The position numbers and the translations under genes were made by a program. A stretch of 7,828 bases of DNA. Origin: Candidatus Gottesmanbacteria bacterium RIFOXYB1_FULL_47_11. Its GTDB lineage: Bacteria > Patescibacteriota > Microgenomatia > UBA10105 > UBA927. The notes beneath the pieces are model-generated. The model searched no databases and was not told the origin of the DNA. It saw only the letters and a program-made list of their open reading frames with translations. The DNA is taken from NCBI GenBank assembly GCA_001779455.1, contig MFKE01000015.1, positions 8,849 through 16,676 on the forward strand, written 5' to 3'. Positions 5,382-7,828 of this stretch are shown piece by piece. Position 1 is the stretch's first letter. Every line of letters begins with the position of its first letter.

Positions 5382-5606
5382 TTAACGTTCTTTTGTTTTC
5401 AACGCAGGAGCCTCTGATGGCTCTGGTGGCAAATTTCTCAAGATTCGGTAATATTTGTCCGAAATAGCTTGTTTTTCACCGAAAGATACCAGGCTCCTGC
5501 GAACAATATTTGCAGCCCTTGTTACAATATTATTTGTCAAACCAAGATCCATTGCAAACGTCCGCCATTCACCCGGTTTCCATCCGTGATTCATGGTTCC
5601 GATCAT
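5382..5606 (-). CDS. 74-residue orphan protein, possibly HipA C-terminal-like fragment
   Basis: The frame opens at ATG 5606, two codons after an in-frame TGA (5610-5612), and ends at TAA 5382; AAGTGAT upstream is a poor but possible ribosome binding site. The product is soluble and mostly helical: GEWRTFAMDLGLTNN, then a helix with RAANIVRRSL, then SDKYYRIL, ending in a Pro/Lys-rich tail. The pattern of a 'fa..lGl' helix pair followed by 's..y..il' is loosely like the very C-terminus of HipA-family kinases, but no kinase core is present, so this is only a weak resemblance. Codon use (AGG, AGA, CCA, TTG, many A/T third bases) differs from the neighbours and suggests recent acquisition or decay. 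Position before the terminator and after the protease gene supports, but does not prove, expression. Confidence 0.5.
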   Translation of the reverse strand: MIGTMNHGWKPGEWRTFAMDLGLTNNIVTRAANIVRRSLVSFGEKQAISDKYYRILRNLPPEPSEAPALKTKER

Positions 5607-5647
5607 ATATCACTTGAAAGTTGTGTGCAAGATGCAGCTGTCAACTA

Positions 5648-6310
5648 TTACAAATACAGCGCGACCGTCATGTTCCAGAAGACGTGGACGAGGATAGGCG
5701 CCACAAGTGACCCGGTGTTATAAAAAAGAAGGCTATTGGCCATCGCAAGGATAAAATCAGTCACAAAAAACAGAACGAGTGTCATCCCCTCCAGCCGGTT
5801 GGATGTCACAAGGATCGGAATATGGATGGCCATAAACATGAAAGAGGAGAGAATGGCAGCCCAGGGTAAATTTCTTGTTTTTTCCAGAATCCGGTTAAAA
5901 ATAAACCCGCGCGACAGTATTTCTTCGGAAATGGCCGTCGCCAGGGAAATAATGATGAGATAAAAGCCGTACTCTTTAAACGCCGCAATCGGTGTTACAT
6001 CCAGTGTTCCGTATTTGATGGCATGCGTCACCATGCCTTCGATGGCAAATATGATGCCGAATCCCAAACCGATGTAGATACTCGAAAATAAATTTCTTTT
6101 GGTAATTCCGATGGTTTCCAGGGTATTTCTTTCTTTTTTCAGCACATACCAGAGGACCGGCACGACAAATACAAGAGGCTTGAAGATAAACTCATCCACA
6201 GACTCGGGAAAATGGACAAAATACCGGTAGAGCCCCCATGCAAGCAGAATCCATGCCCACAGCCGGTAGACGGGAGACAGAGTGGATATTTCAGGTTTTT
6301 TCATTGCCAT
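5648..6310 (-). CDS. CPBP (CAAX/Rce1/Abi) family intramembrane metalloprotease
   Basis: With the start at ATG 6310 the protein has 220 residues and about seven hydrophobic segments. All three family motifs are present in order: EE-x3-R at E129-E130-R134 (SEEILSRGF), F-x3-H at F159-H163 (FMAIH) and H-x3-N at H209-N213 (HVFWN). These form the glutamate/histidine active site of Rce1-type proteases (Pfam CPBP/Abi). Bacterial members process or degrade peptides at the membrane, some in bacteriocin immunity; no substrate is evident here. Start alternatives are ATG 6304 (better spaced AGAAG) and TTG 6346 (next to the previous stop); 6310 is a compromise. The gene lies 40 nt downstream of the HEPN gene on the same strand, so co-transcription with the pth cluster is likely. 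Confidence 0.9.
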   Translation of the reverse strand: MAMKKPEISTLSPVYRLWAWILLAWGLYRYFVHFPESVDEFIFKPLVFVVPVLWYVLKKERNTLETIGITKRNLFSSIYIGLGFGIIFAIEGMVTHAIKYGTLDVTPIAAFKEYGFYLIIISLATAISEEILSRGFIFNRILEKTRNLPWAAILSSFMFMAIHIPILVTSNRLEGMTLVLFFVTDFILAMANSLLFYNTGSLVAPILVHVFWNMTVALYL

Positions 6311-6350
6311 ACTTCTACAATACCTCAGTTCTTCGGGTATGTGCAAGGGG

Positions 6351-6830
6351 TCACCCGACTCCGAGAATTTCGACGAGTTCGCTCATCGTGTTGACGATTG
6401 TCTTTGCCAGTTCTACCGCCTGCTCCCGGGTTAAGCTCCGGTAGTTGTGGGGAAAATAGTGAAACACCAAATTCCTCCCCTCTTTCCATATACGCCAGAG
6501 GCGGGCTGCAAGCTCTTTGCCGTGCCGATTGCTTATCTGCGCATAAGCGCTCCTTGGCCCAAGGCGACGGACGAGATTCGGAGAGAGTACTTTGCCGATA
6601 CGAAAGTGATCGCTGTGATATTCACGCGGCGTAATGATGTTGGCATCCAAAAACGCTTTTTTCAGGAACCCTTCGTACAGTTTGGCAAACGGGAACACCA
6701 CATAGGAGAAATCCGTCGGTGCCGGGTCATGGTGACGGATGCTATCTTCGACAAGAAATTCTCCATCCTGAAGAAGCGCCTGCATATCAGGCGCCAAATA
6801 CTGCCACAGGCGGGAGGATTCAGGTATCAT
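6351..6830 (-). CDS. HEPN-motif protein (putative ribonuclease/RnlA-like)
   Basis: This 159-residue, largely helical soluble protein carries R119-N-L-V-F-H124, the R-polar-x3-H catalytic signature of HEPN-fold RNases, in WKEGRNLVFHYFPHNYR. The upstream segment FPFAKLYEGFLKKAFLDA (47-63) resembles the 'EGFLKK' helix seen in RNase LS (RnlA/LsoA)-type toxins and related small-genome-bacterial proteins; this is recalled similarity, not searched. HEPN proteins cut RNA in toxin-antitoxin, abortive-infection and CRISPR contexts. No MNT or RnlB/Dmd-type antitoxin is recognisable beside it. The start is ATG 6830, which forms an ATGA overlap with the stop of the preceding membrane gene; GTG 6836 is possible but less likely. 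A 4-nt overlap implies translational coupling. Function as an RNase is inference from the motif. Confidence 0.75.
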   Translation of the reverse strand: MIPESSRLWQYLAPDMQALLQDGEFLVEDSIRHHDPAPTDFSYVVFPFAKLYEGFLKKAFLDANIITPREYHSDHFRIGKVLSPNLVRRLGPRSAYAQISNRHGKELAARLWRIWKEGRNLVFHYFPHNYRSLTREQAVELAKTIVNTMSELVEILGVG

Positions 6831-7273
6831 GCCCACGCAATAAATAAATACGTTTCAATAAGGAAGATGAAAGTAAACAGAGGGAGTCCCCACTCTGCAA
6901 GAATTGGCGGATACCACTGCACCAAGGCGCCCGTCACCTGCCGCTCTCCTATCTGCCAAAGAATGAGCGTCAAATAGAGCGACAACACCAGTCCCTGTGC
7001 AATCCGCGCCCCGGAAGACGTTGCGATAAAAAGGGATACAACGACAAAACCGATGAGAAACACGAAACTCCGGAATGGCGACGGCGACAGCGCGAAAAAC
7101 ACCTCTGCAGCATCCAAAAAATACACGCCGACAGCGCCGCCGACAAAAAACCAGATGGCAGATATCGGCGGATGAATTTGCCACTTGAGGAACCCGACCA
7201 AAAGCAAATATCCCAGGGACATAAACAGAAACAGTGTCGGCTTCCGTTTAATAATCGCAAAAATGTTATCCAT
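6827..7273 (-). CDS. Uncharacterised ~5-TM membrane protein
   Basis: The protein has 148 residues, with hydrophobic segments at about 12-29, 37-56, 67-86, 90-107 and 126-146. A basic N-terminus (IIKRKP) predicts N-in. A charged patch (LDAAEVFFALSPSPFR, 53-68) lies between helices 2 and 3, and a WQIGERQVTG loop precedes the last helix. There are no cysteines, no recognisable transporter motif and no signal peptide. GAGG and GGGGAG tracts precede ATG 7273. The start overlaps the 87-residue gene by 8 nt and the end overlaps the HEPN gene by 4 nt. Being locked between two soluble proteins suggests a membrane partner of one of them, for example an anchor or sensor for the HEPN protein; this is inference. 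Confidence 0.8.
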   Translation of the reverse strand: MDNIFAIIKRKPTLFLFMSLGYLLLVGFLKWQIHPPISAIWFFVGGAVGVYFLDAAEVFFALSPSPFRSFVFLIGFVVVSLFIATSSGARIAQGLVLSLYLTLILWQIGERQVTGALVQWYPPILAEWGLPLFTFIFLIETYLFIAWA

Positions 7274-7529
7274 GCTCCCCTTCCCTCAGTTTTTTCATTT
7301 TCCACATAAAAAGTTTGGGTTTGCTGTTGGCGTTTGCGTCTTTTACAAAAGACATCGCTTTTTCCAGTATAGCGCGGGGGACGGTTTTGGCAAGCCTGAT
7401 GTAGAGCGATTTGTGCTTATAATCACCCAGAGACTCCGCAAGGTAAATGCCGTAGGACTGGAATTCACGGGAAATGTATTTATCCTCAAGCGGATTGAAT
7501 TTTTTGAGGATATCACCGATATTTTGCAT
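7266..7529 (-). CDS. 87-residue conserved-looking basic protein, unknown function
   Basis: This is a soluble protein rich in Lys/Arg with no membrane segment. Residues 1-60 are probably helical (GDILKKFNPLEDKYISREF, then YIRLAKTVPRAILEKAMSFVKDA) and the C-terminus is a basic KPKLFMWKMKKLREG stretch. I have an impression of similar proteins following pth in small-genome bacteria, but cannot name a family. The ATG at 7529 comes 1 nt after the pth TAA with no clear ribosome binding site, so translation must be coupled to pth. It overlaps the membrane-protein gene by 8 nt. The basic, helical make-up and the link to pth would fit an RNA- or ribosome-associated role, but that is speculation. Confidence 0.8.
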   Translation of the reverse strand: MQNIGDILKKFNPLEDKYISREFQSYGIYLAESLGDYKHKSLYIRLAKTVPRAILEKAMSFVKDANANSKPKLFMWKMKKLREGEHG

Positions 7530-7530
7530 G

Positions 7531-7828
7531 TTAATTAAACCGATTCATGGCGCCGGCAATACCCTTGTTGATTGCCAATTGCACTGCTTCCGTCCCGTGT
7601 TTAATCAGGTGTTTAAACGTACCCGCTTCGTTTTGGCGGAAGCGCGACAGCACAAAAGAAATGACCGACCCGCGGCCCTCTCCGGCGCGTCCGATACCCA
7701 ACCGGAACCGCACAAATTCGTCACTTCCCAGTTCCCCGATGATGGACTGGACCCCGTTGTGACCCGCACTGCTGCCTTTTTCACGGATTTTGATTTTTCC
7801 GAGAGGTAAATCGATATCATCATGGATG
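7531..7828 (-). CDS. pth: Peptidyl-tRNA hydrolase, partial (5' part off window)
   Basis: The visible 98 residues are the C-terminal half of bacterial Pth, which frees tRNA from peptidyl-tRNA that has dropped off ribosomes. They begin with the conserved IHDDIDLPLGKIKI segment, whose first Asp corresponds to E. coli Asp93. Then follow GSSAGHNGVQSIIGELG (usual form GGxxGHNG, with the tRNA-contacting His and Asn) and VRFRLGIGR. The C-terminal helices end MNRFN before TAA at 7531-7533. The catalytic His20 region is beyond the window. SSAGHNG in place of the common GGHNG is a mild variation. The gene leads, or lies upstream in, the leftward cluster with a 1-nt gap to the next gene. Confidence 0.95.
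   Translation of the reverse strand, partial: IHDDIDLPLGKIKIREKGSSAGHNGVQSIIGELGSDEFVRFRLGIGRAGEGRGSVISFVLSRFRQNEAGTFKHLIKHGTEAVQLAINKGIAGAMNRFN

Noticed and set aside
5616..5644. TTGACA (minus strand, 5644-5639) as promoter for the 74-residue gene
   Set aside because: The -35 is perfect, but the box 17 nt away (ACTTTC) is not a usable -10 and no better one lies at 16-18 nt, so it is not called.
6311..6346. TTG at 6346 as start of the CPBP protease
   Set aside because: The extra 12 residues are polar and not family-like, there is no ribosome binding site in front, and ATG 6310 or 6304 are available.
1..7828. UGA recoding (as in some small-genome lineages), CRISPR arrays, tRNA/rRNA genes and insertion sequences
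   Set aside because: No gene has an in-frame TGA and TGA ends several genes at sensible points; no spaced direct repeats, cloverleaf-like sequences or transposase motifs were seen by eye.

Overview
The window is bacterial, with moderate GC content and very dense coding. It uses the standard code: several genes end at TGA right next to or overlapping another gene, so UGA is a stop here. Minimal gene versions, 1-8 nt junctions, a HEPN protein next to pth and no recognisable housekeeping island suggest a small-genome lineage such as Candidatus Patescibacteria (CPR). That assignment is inference from gene style, not proof.

Layout. (1) 1-3226 is a copper-homeostasis locus. A membrane-protein gene related to the TauE/SafE/DsbD_2 group runs leftward off the window edge. 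It diverges from a tight rightward operon: csoR (copper-sensing repressor), a 26-residue single-TM microprotein, copA (Cu+ P1B-type ATPase) and a single-domain O6-alkylguanine-DNA alkyltransferase. The 49-nt intergenic region carries two opposed promoters with overlapping -10 boxes and one C4/G-tract palindrome matching CsoR operators, so one site could switch both arms.

(2) 3220-5113 holds a leftward Crp/Fnr-type regulator whose stop codon overlaps the alkyltransferase stop. It diverges from a rightward pair, a VKOR-family disulfide-forming membrane enzyme and an SDR oxidoreductase, which overlap by 8 nt. The 72-nt divergent region has two perfect palindromes and at least one promoter that would give an almost leaderless mRNA.

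(3) 5114-5363 has a 49-residue single-TM microprotein with a near-ideal ribosome binding site, followed by a strong bidirectional hairpin terminator.

(4) 5382-7828 is a leftward cluster. In transcription order it holds pth (3' part only, entering from the right edge), an 87-residue basic protein, a ~5-TM protein, a HEPN-motif (RNLVFH) protein, a CPBP/CAAX-type intramembrane protease and a 74-residue orphan that ends at the shared terminator. The first four are joined by 1-nt gaps or 4-8 nt overlaps, implying one translationally coupled unit.

The points most worth a second look are the copper microprotein that resembles a bare cupredoxin membrane anchor, the two-way CsoR switch, and the pth-linked HEPN/membrane/protease cassette.
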